Below, piece after piece: positions 1 to 7,997 of a stretch of 64,000 bases of DNA. Below the pieces are notes generated by a model that was given only the letters and a program-made list of their open reading frames with translations, had not been told where the DNA came from and did not search any database. The DNA is from Nitrospirota bacterium (GTDB lineage Bacteria; UBA2233): positions 35,812 through 99,811 of the forward strand of contig WOZJ01000050.1 in the NCBI GenBank assembly GCA_011620345.1, in the 5' to 3' direction. Position 1 is the stretch's first letter, and each line of letters opens with the position of its first letter. The translations under genes were made by a program, and so were the position numbers.

Positions 1-935
1 AAGAGGGACCGGTCAGGGTCGAGGTGCAAAAGGATGGATCCGTGGTTTTCGAAGCCAAAGAGAATGGTGCTATCAATCCGGGCGTGGAGATCCAAATTGA
101 CGGCAAGGCTTATGGGCGGACCGGTGAGGACGGCAAGCTCCATGCGAAAGGCTTGCTCTTCGGTCCCCATGCTTGGAGTGTCGAATCTGGTGACGAGGAA
201 CCCTTGAGCGGGGCATTCGAGGTCCCTAAGATTTCCAAGGCCTCGATCGTGAGGCATTGGTTCGAGGACAAGGAAACCAAGAAGGAACTCGATGCCTTTT
301 CGATCCGTCAAGGCGTTTCTTTGTGGATTGCCATCAAGAATACGGGCACGGTGCCCATAAAGGAATGGGAGGTCTGGAACACGTGCCCAGGGCTAACGAC
401 TTGTGCCGACTTAAAGATAACTCGCCCCTCGTTGCCTGGATGGCTCACAAAGCCGGTTATTTCTATCATTTTTAAGGACCTTCGTCTTGGAAGAAGGTTC
501 AAGATCGAAAACGGAAAGCTCAAGGTTGCCAACGTGTTCGCAAACCGAACGAGCAAACCTGGGAAAGTGCTTCTTCGAGGAAATCTGCCTCATGAAGGCC
601 TCAAGCCAGGGGATACGCTTGATTTTGCTGAAGATTGGTCATACGCGAAATGGATGAGAGAATACCTGGAAAATCTGGGGATTGACAAGAAAATCAAGGG
701 AGGGCTTGTCGAGCATAAAAATTACGAAATTACCGACCCAAAAAAGGGTATCATCGAGGGCAGCATCGAGGAGTACAAAATTGCTGGGGTCACGAAGCAC
801 GACGTGGGCTTCAGGGCAACGCTAAGAGGGCTTGAAGAGTGCTGTACCTTGCGGCTGTTTATCGAGGGGAAAGAAAGCGATCAGCGCTCGATCCAGGCCT
901 GCTACCGGGTAGGGAAGAGCCTCGTCAGGGACTAA
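1..935 (+). CDS. C-terminal part of a beta-sandwich surface/exported protein (5' truncated by window)
   Basis: The frame is open to the window edge, so this is the 3' part of a longer gene; the first usable start (GTG at 24) lies inside a domain-like stretch. Counting from that GTG, residues 10-65 alternate beta-prone segments and Gly/Asp turns in the style of carboxypeptidase-regulatory or Ig-like modules (motif 'PGVEIQIDGKAYG'). A second part after residue 75 resembles CARDB-like adhesion or sensor folds ('IKNTGTVPIKEW'). A CC pair lies near the end. No signal peptide is visible because the N-terminus is missing. It precedes a transporter locus on the same strand, which suggests an extracytoplasmic role. 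Function is not recognised; the domain assignment rests on sequence texture only. Confidence 0.55.
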   Translation, partial: EGPVRVEVQKDGSVVFEAKENGAINPGVEIQIDGKAYGRTGEDGKLHAKGLLFGPHAWSVESGDEEPLSGAFEVPKISKASIVRHWFEDKETKKELDAFSIRQGVSLWIAIKNTGTVPIKEWEVWNTCPGLTTCADLKITRPSLPGWLTKPVISIIFKDLRLGRRFKIENGKLKVANVFANRTSKPGKVLLRGNLPHEGLKPGDTLDFAEDWSYAKWMREYLENLGIDKKIKGGLVEHKNYEITDPKKGIIEGSIEEYKIAGVTKHDVGFRATLRGLEECCTLRLFIEGKESDQRSIQACYRVGKSLVRD

Positions 936-969
936 AGCCTGGGCCAAATGAGACCTTTGAGGCGTTCGC

Positions 970-1299
970 ATGAACAAGGAAGGCCGCCTTGCGCTTGCCA
1001 GCCTTGGCTTCGGTGCGGTGCTCGCAATCCTTGCGTTGTATGGGCTTTGCAGCTTCAAGGCGGCGGGGTTGGAGGCAACAAAGGCCAAGATCTTGCTGAG
1101 CGAAACGCTTGGAAGCCCTTTTATGGCGCTTGCGGTAGACTGCACCGCGCCGGGGAAGCTCGTTGAGGGTCTTGCCGAATGCCTCGGAGACATCCCCGGG
1201 GGGTATTGCTACCACACGAGCTGTGACGTGGTCCAGGCTCCTTGCCTTGCCATCGACCAGCCCTTTAAGGTTGCCATTCTGCCGGTGTCTCGCCTGTGA
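970..1299 (+). CDS. Small cysteine-rich exported or membrane-anchored protein
   Basis: A 109-residue protein with a charged N-terminus and one hydrophobic segment (about residues 8-28), consistent with a signal peptide or anchor. The remainder carries Cys58, 71, 80, 85 and 92, with 'GGYCYHTSC' the most distinctive motif, suggesting disulfides or metal binding outside the membrane. Its TGA overlaps the GTG of the next gene as GTGA, so it is probably translationally coupled to the ABC permease. I do not recognise the family. It could be a periplasmic partner or a substrate of the transporter; the context cannot tell these apart. Confidence 0.6.
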   Translation: MNKEGRLALASLGFGAVLAILALYGLCSFKAAGLEATKAKILLSETLGSPFMALAVDCTAPGKLVEGLAECLGDIPGGYCYHTSCDVVQAPCLAIDQPFKVAILPVSRL

Positions 1300-2483
1300 G
1301 CCTTGCAAAGCATGCCGGCCTTTTTGGCCTTGCCGCTTCCAACCTGGTGCGCTACTCTCACAAAACAATCGCGCTGTTTCTTCCCCTTTGCCTAGCAATG
1401 ACCCTAGCTTCGGCCATGACGTTCGTTAAGGACGGGCTCAAAAAGGATGCGCTCCTTTCCACGACGAACCTCCCCGACATCACGCTCCAGCGGCTTTTAG
1501 GCGGGAGGCTCGAGAGGCTCAAGGAAGAAAGCCTGTCCAAGGTCAGCACATTGCCTGGCATTGCAAGGCTGATCCCCAGAGTCTGGGGTTATTTTCCCTT
1601 GGAGATTGGCGGTAAGCCGTTTGTGTACACGCTCGTCGGCGTCCATCCTGGGCTTCAAGATCCTAAGATGATGGGCCTTTGTGTCGCCTATGGCAGGTTT
1701 TTGAAGCCGGGAGATGACAACGAGGCCGTGATCGGGTCCGCGCTCGCCCGCTCGCTCGGGGTGCACGTTGGCGAGAGCATCGTCCTTAAGGATGCGCTCG
1801 GCAATGCCTACGCCTTTAGGGTGGTCGGGCTGTTCGCCACGAGCGTCCAGATATATGCGAGCGACATGCTCGTCACGACCATAGGCGCCGCCCGGGATTT
1901 CCTTGGCTACGGCAACGGCGAGGCGAGCGATGCGCTTGTCTACCTCGAGAATGGAGTCTCGCATGACCTCGCGGCCAAAGCGATCGCTTCGCTTGATCCT
2001 GGGTTCCGGGTTCTTACCCGGGATACGCTTACGGATGCCACCAAGCAGGCCTACTCCTCGAGGGCCGGAGTCTTTTCGCTCGTTTGGCTCGTTTTGTTGC
2101 TGACGGCCGCGCTTGTAGCCTGGGCACAGCTCTCGAGCATCTCGCTCGAGCAACGAAAGGAGGTCGGCATTCTCCGCTCGGTAGGCTGGGGCATCGGCGA
2201 CATCATCGAACTCAAGCTCTTCGAAAGCCTGATTGTCGGGGTCATGGCGACGCTCTCGGGCCTCTTTTTGGGAGCGGGATACCTTCTTTTGGGCGCTCCG
2301 CTCATCAAGGGCTACTTCATCGGCTGGTCTTCGGTGTTCCCGGAGTTTCCGCTGCCTGCCTACGCCGCGCCCGAAAGCGTGGCGCTTTTGTTCTTTACGG
2401 GGGTGTTTCCATTGGTCTTTGCGAGCGTTGTGCCCTCCTGGGTCGCATCATCGGTGGAGGTAGATCAGTGCCTGAGAGGCTGA
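1296..2483 (+). CDS. FtsX/MacB-type ABC transporter permease
   Basis: A 395-residue integral membrane protein with one TM helix near the N-terminus (about 25-42), a large extracytoplasmic domain of the MacB periplasmic-core type, and three TM helices in the C-terminal FtsX domain (about 255-390). The segment 'SLEQRKEVGILRSVGW' is the cytoplasmic coupling region typical of FtsX/LolC/MacB permeases. GTG start at 1296 overlaps the previous stop by four bases, and the ATPase follows after 7 bp. Such systems usually act as mechanotransmitters for envelope proteins, lipoproteins or peptides rather than as classic pumps. The substrate is unknown; the small cysteine-rich neighbour is a candidate partner. 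Confidence 0.88.
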   Translation: MSLAKHAGLFGLAASNLVRYSHKTIALFLPLCLAMTLASAMTFVKDGLKKDALLSTTNLPDITLQRLLGGRLERLKEESLSKVSTLPGIARLIPRVWGYFPLEIGGKPFVYTLVGVHPGLQDPKMMGLCVAYGRFLKPGDDNEAVIGSALARSLGVHVGESIVLKDALGNAYAFRVVGLFATSVQIYASDMLVTTIGAARDFLGYGNGEASDALVYLENGVSHDLAAKAIASLDPGFRVLTRDTLTDATKQAYSSRAGVFSLVWLVLLLTAALVAWAQLSSISLEQRKEVGILRSVGWGIGDIIELKLFESLIVGVMATLSGLFLGAGYLLLGAPLIKGYFIGWSSVFPEFPLPAYAAPESVALLFFTGVFPLVFASVVPSWVASSVEVDQCLRG

Positions 2484-2490
2484 GAAGTTT

Positions 2491-3189
2491 ATGAACGCAA
2501 AGCCCGCCCTTATCCTCGAAGGGGCATCCAAGACCTACAGCATAGCCAAAAAAGAGGTCAACGCCCTCATGAATGTTACGCTCGAAGTCCCCCCGGGGAG
2601 ATGCTGCATGCTGGTCGGGCCATCCGGGAGCGGGAAGACAACTCTTCTGAACCTTGCCGCCCTCCTCACAAGACCAAGCGCAGGAAGGGTTGTTTTGTTC
2701 GGGAAGGATACAAACTCGCTCGGGGAGTACGGCCTGGATCGGCTGCGCAGGCAATTCATCGGGGTCGTCTTCCAGGCGTTCAACCTCTTGGGCGGGTTAA
2801 ACGTGCTAGATAACGTCACGCTGCCGCTCGTCCCGCGCGGTATGGGGCCAAAAAAGCGCAAAGAAGCAGGAATGGCCACGCTCGAGAGGCTTGGGCTTGG
2901 GGGGTTTGCCGCACTAAGGGCCGAACAGCTCTCTGGAGGAGAGCAACAAAGGGTTGCGATCGCAAGGGCGCTTGTGGGTGATCCAAGCCTGATGATCGCC
3001 GATGAGCCGACCTCGAACCTGGACGAGGAGAACGTGTTGGCGATCCTCGAGATCCTGGCCAAGCTCAAGGAAGAAGGCAAAACGCTCCTTCTTAGCTCGC
3101 ACGATGCGAGGGTCTTGGAGGGCGGGCTTGCCGATACCGTGGTACGGCTCAAAAACGGCGCTTTGCAAAGCTTAGCGGCGAAAGGATGA
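2491..3189 (+). CDS. ABC transporter ATP-binding protein, LolD/MacB family
   Basis: The 232-residue nucleotide-binding subunit for the upstream permease. Visible motifs: Walker A 'GPSGSGKTT' at residues 43-51, Q-loop Gln95 in 'VVFQAFNLL', ABC signature 'LSGGEQQRVAIARAL' starting at 147, Walker B 'LMIADEPTSNLD' ending near 178, and the switch His204. The insertion pattern and length match the MacB/LolD/FtsE class that pairs with FtsX-type permeases. It lies between the permease and a polytopic membrane protein in one tight plus-strand run, so it presumably powers that complex by ATP hydrolysis at the cytoplasmic membrane. Confidence 0.93.
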   Translation: MNAKPALILEGASKTYSIAKKEVNALMNVTLEVPPGRCCMLVGPSGSGKTTLLNLAALLTRPSAGRVVLFGKDTNSLGEYGLDRLRRQFIGVVFQAFNLLGGLNVLDNVTLPLVPRGMGPKKRKEAGMATLERLGLGGFAALRAEQLSGGEQQRVAIARALVGDPSLMIADEPTSNLDEENVLAILEILAKLKEEGKTLLLSSHDARVLEGGLADTVVRLKNGALQSLAAKG

Positions 3190-3193
3190 AGTC

Positions 3194-4171
3194 TTGATCT
3201 TAAACGAGTTCACCCTAGGCTATGGGCTGATGTCTGGGCTGTCGCTTGCCGGCGGGCTAGGGTCTGGGCTTTTAGGCCTTTCCCTTTCCCTAAAGAATCA
3301 TCGCGACGCTAGGAGCTCGAGACTGGTATACCTCGTCACGACGCTCGTGTTTCTTGGGTTGTGGATGCGGCTGGCCATGGTGCCCCTGTGGTTCTGGACG
3401 CTTTCCAGCCTCGTGCCATCCATCCCGGGCGCGATGTGTCTTTACGGCGTCCACCGGGCGAACGAGCCTATCTCATGGGTCGCCACGGGTCTCAAGCCCC
3501 TTTTCCCGCTCCTGTATGGGTTTTGGATTGCCCTGCACGCCATCGATATTCGCCAGGACAACCAGCCCCTTTTAAGGCTGAAGCTCGCAATGCTCGTTCC
3601 ATTGGGGGCCCTTTTGGTTGTCGAGTCTTTGGCGGACCTTGGGTTCCTCTGGCCGCTCGAGCCGATCCGTGTTACCTGCTGTACTTCGGCCTACACCGAG
3701 GTGCTCGAAGGAGGGTTTGGGTTCGTTTATGCATCCAACCACATCTGGGGGGCCTTGGCGTACGCCTTGCTGTCGGCTGGGATCGTGGCGGCAACTCTCA
3801 GGGCACTGGCAAGAAGGGCCTTCCCCCTTTCCTGGGGCTTTGTGCTTGCGATTCTTTTTGGTTCGGTCTTTTGTCTTTTTGCGCTTGTGTTTACGCTGCA
3901 GACCGAGCTTTCATTACGCATGGTGACGCCTAAGCATGCCTGCCTCTTTTGCCTTTTGAGGAAGTTCCCGGACGTGGCAATTGCCTCTCTCCTTGCGTTC
4001 TTGGGGGTCTTTTTTAACGTGCTGTCCGCCTTCGTGGGCGGGCTTGCTGGAAGAGGCAACGTGGATAAGGCCCTCGCAGGGGGTAGGGCTAGAGCCTACG
4101 CTCGAATTGGCGTGGGTCTGCTGATTCTTGGGACGCTAGGAATTCTTGCCCGATTCCTATTTTCTTCATAA
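3194..4171 (+). CDS. Polytopic membrane protein with CC and HxCxxC motifs, unknown function
   Basis: 325 residues from a TTG start at 3194, preceded by an AAAGGA-type ribosome site and 4 bp after the ATPase stop. About eight hydrophobic segments span the whole length. Cysteines sit in conspicuous places: Cys82 in 'MCLYGV', Cys162-163 in 'VTCCTSAY', and Cys250/Cys253 in 'KHACLFC', a CxxC two residues after a His. Such placement suggests redox chemistry or metal ligation at membrane loops. I do not recognise the family. Tight spacing links it to the ABC transporter and to the downstream anchored protein. A thiol-redox, heme or copper-handling role is only a guess. Confidence 0.75.
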   Translation: MILNEFTLGYGLMSGLSLAGGLGSGLLGLSLSLKNHRDARSSRLVYLVTTLVFLGLWMRLAMVPLWFWTLSSLVPSIPGAMCLYGVHRANEPISWVATGLKPLFPLLYGFWIALHAIDIRQDNQPLLRLKLAMLVPLGALLVVESLADLGFLWPLEPIRVTCCTSAYTEVLEGGFGFVYASNHIWGALAYALLSAGIVAATLRALARRAFPLSWGFVLAILFGSVFCLFALVFTLQTELSLRMVTPKHACLFCLLRKFPDVAIASLLAFLGVFFNVLSAFVGGLAGRGNVDKALAGGRARAYARIGVGLLILGTLGILARFLFSS

Positions 4172-4198
4172 GCCGCTTCAGGCCTTGGGGGGGAAGCA

Positions 4199-5104
4199 TT
4201 GAAAATTGGCAAAAAAAATACCCTCTACGCCCTCCTTGCTTTATCCATGCTTACCGCGCCCCTCGTCTTTTTTTGGGCTGGCCGAAAGGGTTCCATAGAG
4301 AGCCTTCGTATCGAAGAGACTGGGGCCTTCGAAGTACCCCTGGGAGGAGGTGCTCCAAGGTACATTAAGGATGTTTCTCTAAGCTTACGCCCAAAATCTC
4401 CGGGCGCGCGTATCAGCATGCTGCTTACAGATACCGTAGCCTTGAAGGATAGGCTCCTAAGCGAGACAGGCTGGAGGATACCGGCCGTACTGGCCGACGG
4501 CAGTCCTTTTTTCATTCCCGTCTCCGTACAAAGGCAGGCCGAGAGCAAAACGCTCAAGTTTTGGCTGAAAGACCTGCCTTTGCCGGTAGCCGCTGGAGAG
4601 GATAAAGCACCCACCCTTGTTTTTAGCTACGAAACGGCCCCTTCCATGGAAGGGCTAAAAAACTTCGTTAGGGCACGCTATGGGTATGCACCAAGAACCC
4701 TCCCGCTTGGCCGGCCGGCGGTTGTAAGCCTTACGCTCGAGGTAGAAAAAGTCCATGGTCTCGAGGATGCCGGCATTGCCTTCTTTTTCCGGCGCGACCT
4801 TGCGGATGCGGACATCGAGGTATGCTCCGCCCCGGATACGCTCCTTGACCTTTCAACGAATGGGGCCTACCTCTTTATGGGGAAGGTTGACGATGCTTCT
4901 TTGGTGACCCTAAAACTCCGCATTACGGCCCGCAGCCAAAAGCTTGTGCGTCTTGAGCGCGCCGTAATCGTCGGCGGCTACCTCAAAGATTCCCCCTACC
5001 CAGGCGTGAAGGTTGAGGGGGCCAAACCCACCGAGCAGGTTACAAGCAGTACCGTCTCCTACCTAGGGGATATGGTCTTTCACGTTGAAAGCGCAACCCG
5101 TTAG
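4199..5104 (+). CDS. Membrane-anchored extracytoplasmic beta-rich protein, unknown function
   Basis: 301 residues from a TTG start at 4199 behind a strong GGGGGAAG ribosome site. A basic N-terminus (KIGKKN) and a hydrophobic stretch at about 10-27 give a signal anchor; the rest is soluble and strand-rich, with one cysteine ('DIEVCSAPD'). No catalytic motif is recognised. It is the last gene of the plus-strand locus starting at the window edge, 27 bp after the polytopic protein. Position suggests the extracytoplasmic component of the same transporter assembly. The family is not known to me. Confidence 0.65.
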   Translation: MKIGKKNTLYALLALSMLTAPLVFFWAGRKGSIESLRIEETGAFEVPLGGGAPRYIKDVSLSLRPKSPGARISMLLTDTVALKDRLLSETGWRIPAVLADGSPFFIPVSVQRQAESKTLKFWLKDLPLPVAAGEDKAPTLVFSYETAPSMEGLKNFVRARYGYAPRTLPLGRPAVVSLTLEVEKVHGLEDAGIAFFFRRDLADADIEVCSAPDTLLDLSTNGAYLFMGKVDDASLVTLKLRITARSQKLVRLERAVIVGGYLKDSPYPGVKVEGAKPTEQVTSSTVSYLGDMVFHVESATR

Positions 5105-5155
5105 ATTTTAAGATAGGGCCATGGCTGGACTTTGGTGTGCTTGAATGCTCCTGTC

Positions 5156-5470
5156 CTAGTCGTGACTCTTTTTTAATTCTTGAATTTCCTCCTCGACCTC
5201 GGTAGCCCCTTCTGCATAGAATTTCTCTTCATCTGGGGCAAGCTCTCTTAAGAGTCGAAGAAACTCCCCGGCATGAATTCGCTCCTCATCGGCTACATCC
5301 TTAAGAACTTCAACGGCTAATTCGTTGTCAGTTGACTCGGCTAGCTGCATGTAGAGCTGAATGGCCTCGTATTCTGCCGAAATCATGAAGCGTACTGCCC
5401 GAACCAGTTCTTCATGGGTCAGCTTACGATCGTTGGCAAGTCCTGAAAATGGATTTCCGAAATCTGGCAT
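5156..5470 (-). CDS. Encapsulated-ferritin-like (half-ferritin/rubrerythrin-like) diiron protein
   Basis: A 104-residue, mostly helical protein. The first helix carries Glu33 in 'SAEYEAIQLY' and the second carries 'DEERIH' (Glu62, Glu63, His66), the E...ExxH pattern of two-helix ferritins that assemble a four-helix diiron site at a dimer interface. Length and motif fit the EncFtn-type family, usually cargo of encapsulin nanocompartments that oxidise and store iron. No encapsulin shell gene is present in this window. It lies downstream of ald on the minus strand, separated by 152 bp. A free-standing peroxide or iron detoxification protein is the alternative. Confidence 0.75.
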   Translation of the reverse strand: MPDFGNPFSGLANDRKLTHEELVRAVRFMISAEYEAIQLYMQLAESTDNELAVEVLKDVADEERIHAGEFLRLLRELAPDEEKFYAEGATEVEEEIQELKKSHD

Positions 5471-5622
5471 AGCAATTCCCCCTTAATATTAAAAAGCTAT
5501 CCTTAATTTAAGCCATTCTCCTGATCGAACAAAACGCGACGATGTCCTGCGCCCCGGCTACCAATGGAAAGGGGCCAAAGGGCATCTTATATGGGGCAAG
5601 GTAAGGTTTCCCCCCTAAGGGA

Positions 5623-6663
5623 TTACGAAACCACGAGGGCCTTCTTAAGGGCCGGGTTCGCTGAAAGCGCCCCATCTAGGCCTTTGGTGGCAATCTCAAA
5701 GACGTACGGAAAGGTGCGTACGGTAAGCGCAGGGGTGGAGGTCATTGGGGTAAGGGCGGGCATGTTGGGGACGGCGTAGTGGAGAACGCCCAGCCGTTCG
5801 ACAACGGGCTCGTCGTGCGTCGTCGGCGCCTCCAGCGACTCGACCGAGCCTCCTTGATCAATGGCCACGTCCACAACGACGCCGCCCTTGGACATTCTAC
5901 GGACCATATCGGTCGTTATGACCTTGGGTGCCCTTTCACCATGCAAGAGGACGGCCCCGATCAATAGAGCGGTGCCGTCCATGGCTCGACCAAGGTGGTC
6001 GGGGTTGGACACCAGCAGCTCCAGCCGCCCGCCAAACCGTTCCTCTAGCGCTTCGAGCCTGCTTGGGTTGGTATCGAGTACGATCACCCTAGCGCCTAGA
6101 CCGACCGCCGATGCTGCGGCGCTGGTACCGACTATTCCAGCGCCCACGATGACGACCTTGCTTTTGGGCGTCCCTGGAACGCCGGACAACAAAAGCCCCA
6201 TTCCGCCGAAGGTCTTGAGCAGGTAGTGCGCTCCGATTTGTGCGGCTAGCCTTCCTGCGATCGCGCTCATCGGGGCGAGCAGGGGCAACGATCCGTCCGC
6301 AAGCTCCACGCCTTCGTAGGCGAGCGCTCGAACCCCGGCATTGGCAAGAGCCATTTTCAAAGGCTCGTTGGCCGCCAGGTGGAGGAAAGAGAACAATATC
6401 AGCCCCCGACGAAAATTCTCGTACTCCTCGGGCAACGGCTCTTTGACCTTTAAGATCAACTCTGCCTCGGCCCATACTTGTGCGGCATCTGCAAGGGCGG
6501 CCCCGGAGAGCGCGTAGGCCTCATCCGCAAAGCCGCTTTCTGCCCCCGCGCCCCTTTCGACAAGCACAACGTGCCCTGCTTTGCAAAGATAGGCCACCCC
6601 TTCGGGGGTCATGGCGACGCGTGTTTCACAGTTTTTGATTTCCTTGGGAATTCCTACGATCAA
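5623..6663 (-). CDS. ald: Alanine dehydrogenase
   Basis: NAD-dependent oxidative deamination of L-alanine to pyruvate and ammonia, or the reverse. The opening 'MIVGIPKEIKNCETRVAMTP' is diagnostic. Arg15, Lys74 (in 'LKVKEP') and His95 (in 'SFLHLAAN') match the catalytic positions, and the nucleotide-binding motif 'GAGIVG' lies near 175. The C-terminal 'HYAVPNMPALTPMTST' region is typical. The protein has 346 residues, about 20-25 short of the usual 370: it stops shortly after the 'NPALKKAL' helix and lacks the usual tail. The catalytic core is complete. It follows the SDH protease gene by 9 bp, so it is probably in the same operon. Confidence 0.93.
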   Translation of the reverse strand: MIVGIPKEIKNCETRVAMTPEGVAYLCKAGHVVLVERGAGAESGFADEAYALSGAALADAAQVWAEAELILKVKEPLPEEYENFRRGLILFSFLHLAANEPLKMALANAGVRALAYEGVELADGSLPLLAPMSAIAGRLAAQIGAHYLLKTFGGMGLLLSGVPGTPKSKVVIVGAGIVGTSAAASAVGLGARVIVLDTNPSRLEALEERFGGRLELLVSNPDHLGRAMDGTALLIGAVLLHGERAPKVITTDMVRRMSKGGVVVDVAIDQGGSVESLEAPTTHDEPVVERLGVLHYAVPNMPALTPMTSTPALTVRTFPYVFEIATKGLDGALSANPALKKALVVS

Positions 6664-6672
6664 GCGTGTCTC

Positions 6673-7509
6673 CTAGCGTTTCGAGCCTTGCTCCTTGAAG
6701 GCGCGTCTTGGGGTTGGAAGGTATTCTACAGAATGGTACCTGCGGATGGGTTGAGGAAAAAGACTCATGAGTCGATAGATTTTAACGGGCATGTTTGTGG
6801 ATACGTGCAATCCCAGACTTTTGGCTTCTTTGACCGTAATGGGGTAGTCATGCGTCCATTTTCCTTTGGATAGAAGATCTGCCAACTCTTCTATTTTATC
6901 TTTTTCATAACGGCCATCAAGGAGTTCTTCGAGACTTTCTCGAACTTGAGCGATCGCCTTAGCCCCTACGTCTGCCAGGATGAGAGTTTCGTCGTCTAGA
7001 TCCTGAACCGGTTTTCGCTCGACGGCCTTAAGGATGGATGCCGCGGGAAATTGGCCGATCTGGGGGTCTACAGGACCCAAAACAGCCTCCTCGCACATGA
7101 CGATTTCATCGGCCGCCAGAGCGATGAGGGTGCCCCCTGACATGGCGTAATGGGGGATGAATACGGTGACCTTGCCAAGGTGCTGCTTGAGTGCCCGGGC
7201 AATTTGCAAAGAGGCGAGAACAAGTCCCCCTGGGGTGTGCAAGACGATGTCCAAGGGGACGCTCGAATCTGTTAAGTGAATCGCTCGAATGACCTCTTCG
7301 GAATCGTTGATGTCGATGAACCTCAAGACGGGGAACCCGAGCAGGTTCATGCTCTCTTGCCTATGAACCAAGAGGATGACCCGGGATTTGCGGCGGGCCT
7401 CGATCTTGGCGATCAGGCGACGTCTAGCCCCATCCAGCATCCTTTGTCGCAACATGGGTTCGATAGCCGCAAAAATGAAAAAAACCCAGAAAAGATCGGA
7501 AAAGGTCAT
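6673..7509 (-). CDS. SDH-type ClpP-fold membrane serine protease
   Basis: 278 residues resembling the SDH_protease (serine dehydrogenase proteinase, DUF114) group of SppA/ClpP-fold serine proteases. A short hydrophobic N-terminal segment (about 3-18) anchors it. The ClpP fold shows 'VLHTPGG' at 89-95 (oxyanion region), and 'YAMSGGT' holds the likely nucleophile Ser124. A Lys or His in the second half would complete the site. It probably cleaves membrane or signal peptides at the inner membrane. It sits 3 bp after a small three-helix membrane protein and 9 bp before ald. Confidence 0.85.
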   Translation of the reverse strand: MTFSDLFWVFFIFAAIEPMLRQRMLDGARRRLIAKIEARRKSRVILLVHRQESMNLLGFPVLRFIDINDSEEVIRAIHLTDSSVPLDIVLHTPGGLVLASLQIARALKQHLGKVTVFIPHYAMSGGTLIALAADEIVMCEEAVLGPVDPQIGQFPAASILKAVERKPVQDLDDETLILADVGAKAIAQVRESLEELLDGRYEKDKIEELADLLSKGKWTHDYPITVKEAKSLGLHVSTNMPVKIYRLMSLFPQPIRRYHSVEYLPTPRRAFKEQGSKR

Positions 7510-7512
7510 CGT

Positions 7513-7824
7513 TCAATCCTTATGCCATGGAAGTCTGGCTTCGGAGTTTGACCAGAACGCGGCCAAGAAAACGGCGACCAAAAACCCCCCTATCCAGAAG
7601 GCCGCGACCTCGGAACGTTCCCACGCTGGCCCTTTGGAGATGCGAAGTATTGCTTCGCCCACGATAAAATTGGCAAACCCCCACAGGACGTTTAAAACGG
7701 CGGAGCTGTCACGCTTGAACGGAGTCATATGCCGGTGTCCACAGATTCCCTGGATAAAATGAGGAACGCCGTTTACAAGAAGAACTCCAGCCAAAAAACA
7801 ACCTAAAACGCCATGAAGGGCCAT
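7513..7824 (-). CDS. Small three-helix membrane protein, unknown function
   Basis: 103 residues with three hydrophobic segments (about 5-22, 42-60 and 75-92) and a charged C-terminus ending 'LPWHKD'. The motif 'NGVPHFIQGICG' in the first third resembles a small family of uncharacterised bacterial membrane proteins. It is the first gene of the minus-strand run and is separated from the protease by only 3 bp, so it could be the protease's membrane partner. No catalytic motif is visible. Confidence 0.65.
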   Translation of the reverse strand: MALHGVLGCFLAGVLLVNGVPHFIQGICGHRHMTPFKRDSSAVLNVLWGFANFIVGEAILRISKGPAWERSEVAAFWIGGFLVAVFLAAFWSNSEARLPWHKD

Positions 7825-7997
7825 GGTCTTCTCCCCTTGGGTTTGTATACGGTTGTACCCTTCATTGTAAGGGCTGGCCGGCCGCCTGTAAAGGTAGGCT
7901 TTCGAGAAGGCGGCTTTAGGCGTTAGTTCTTTAGCACGTCATTTGACAGACAAAGCGAGAGCAGCCATAATGAATCAAAATTCAAATTCAAAAGGAA

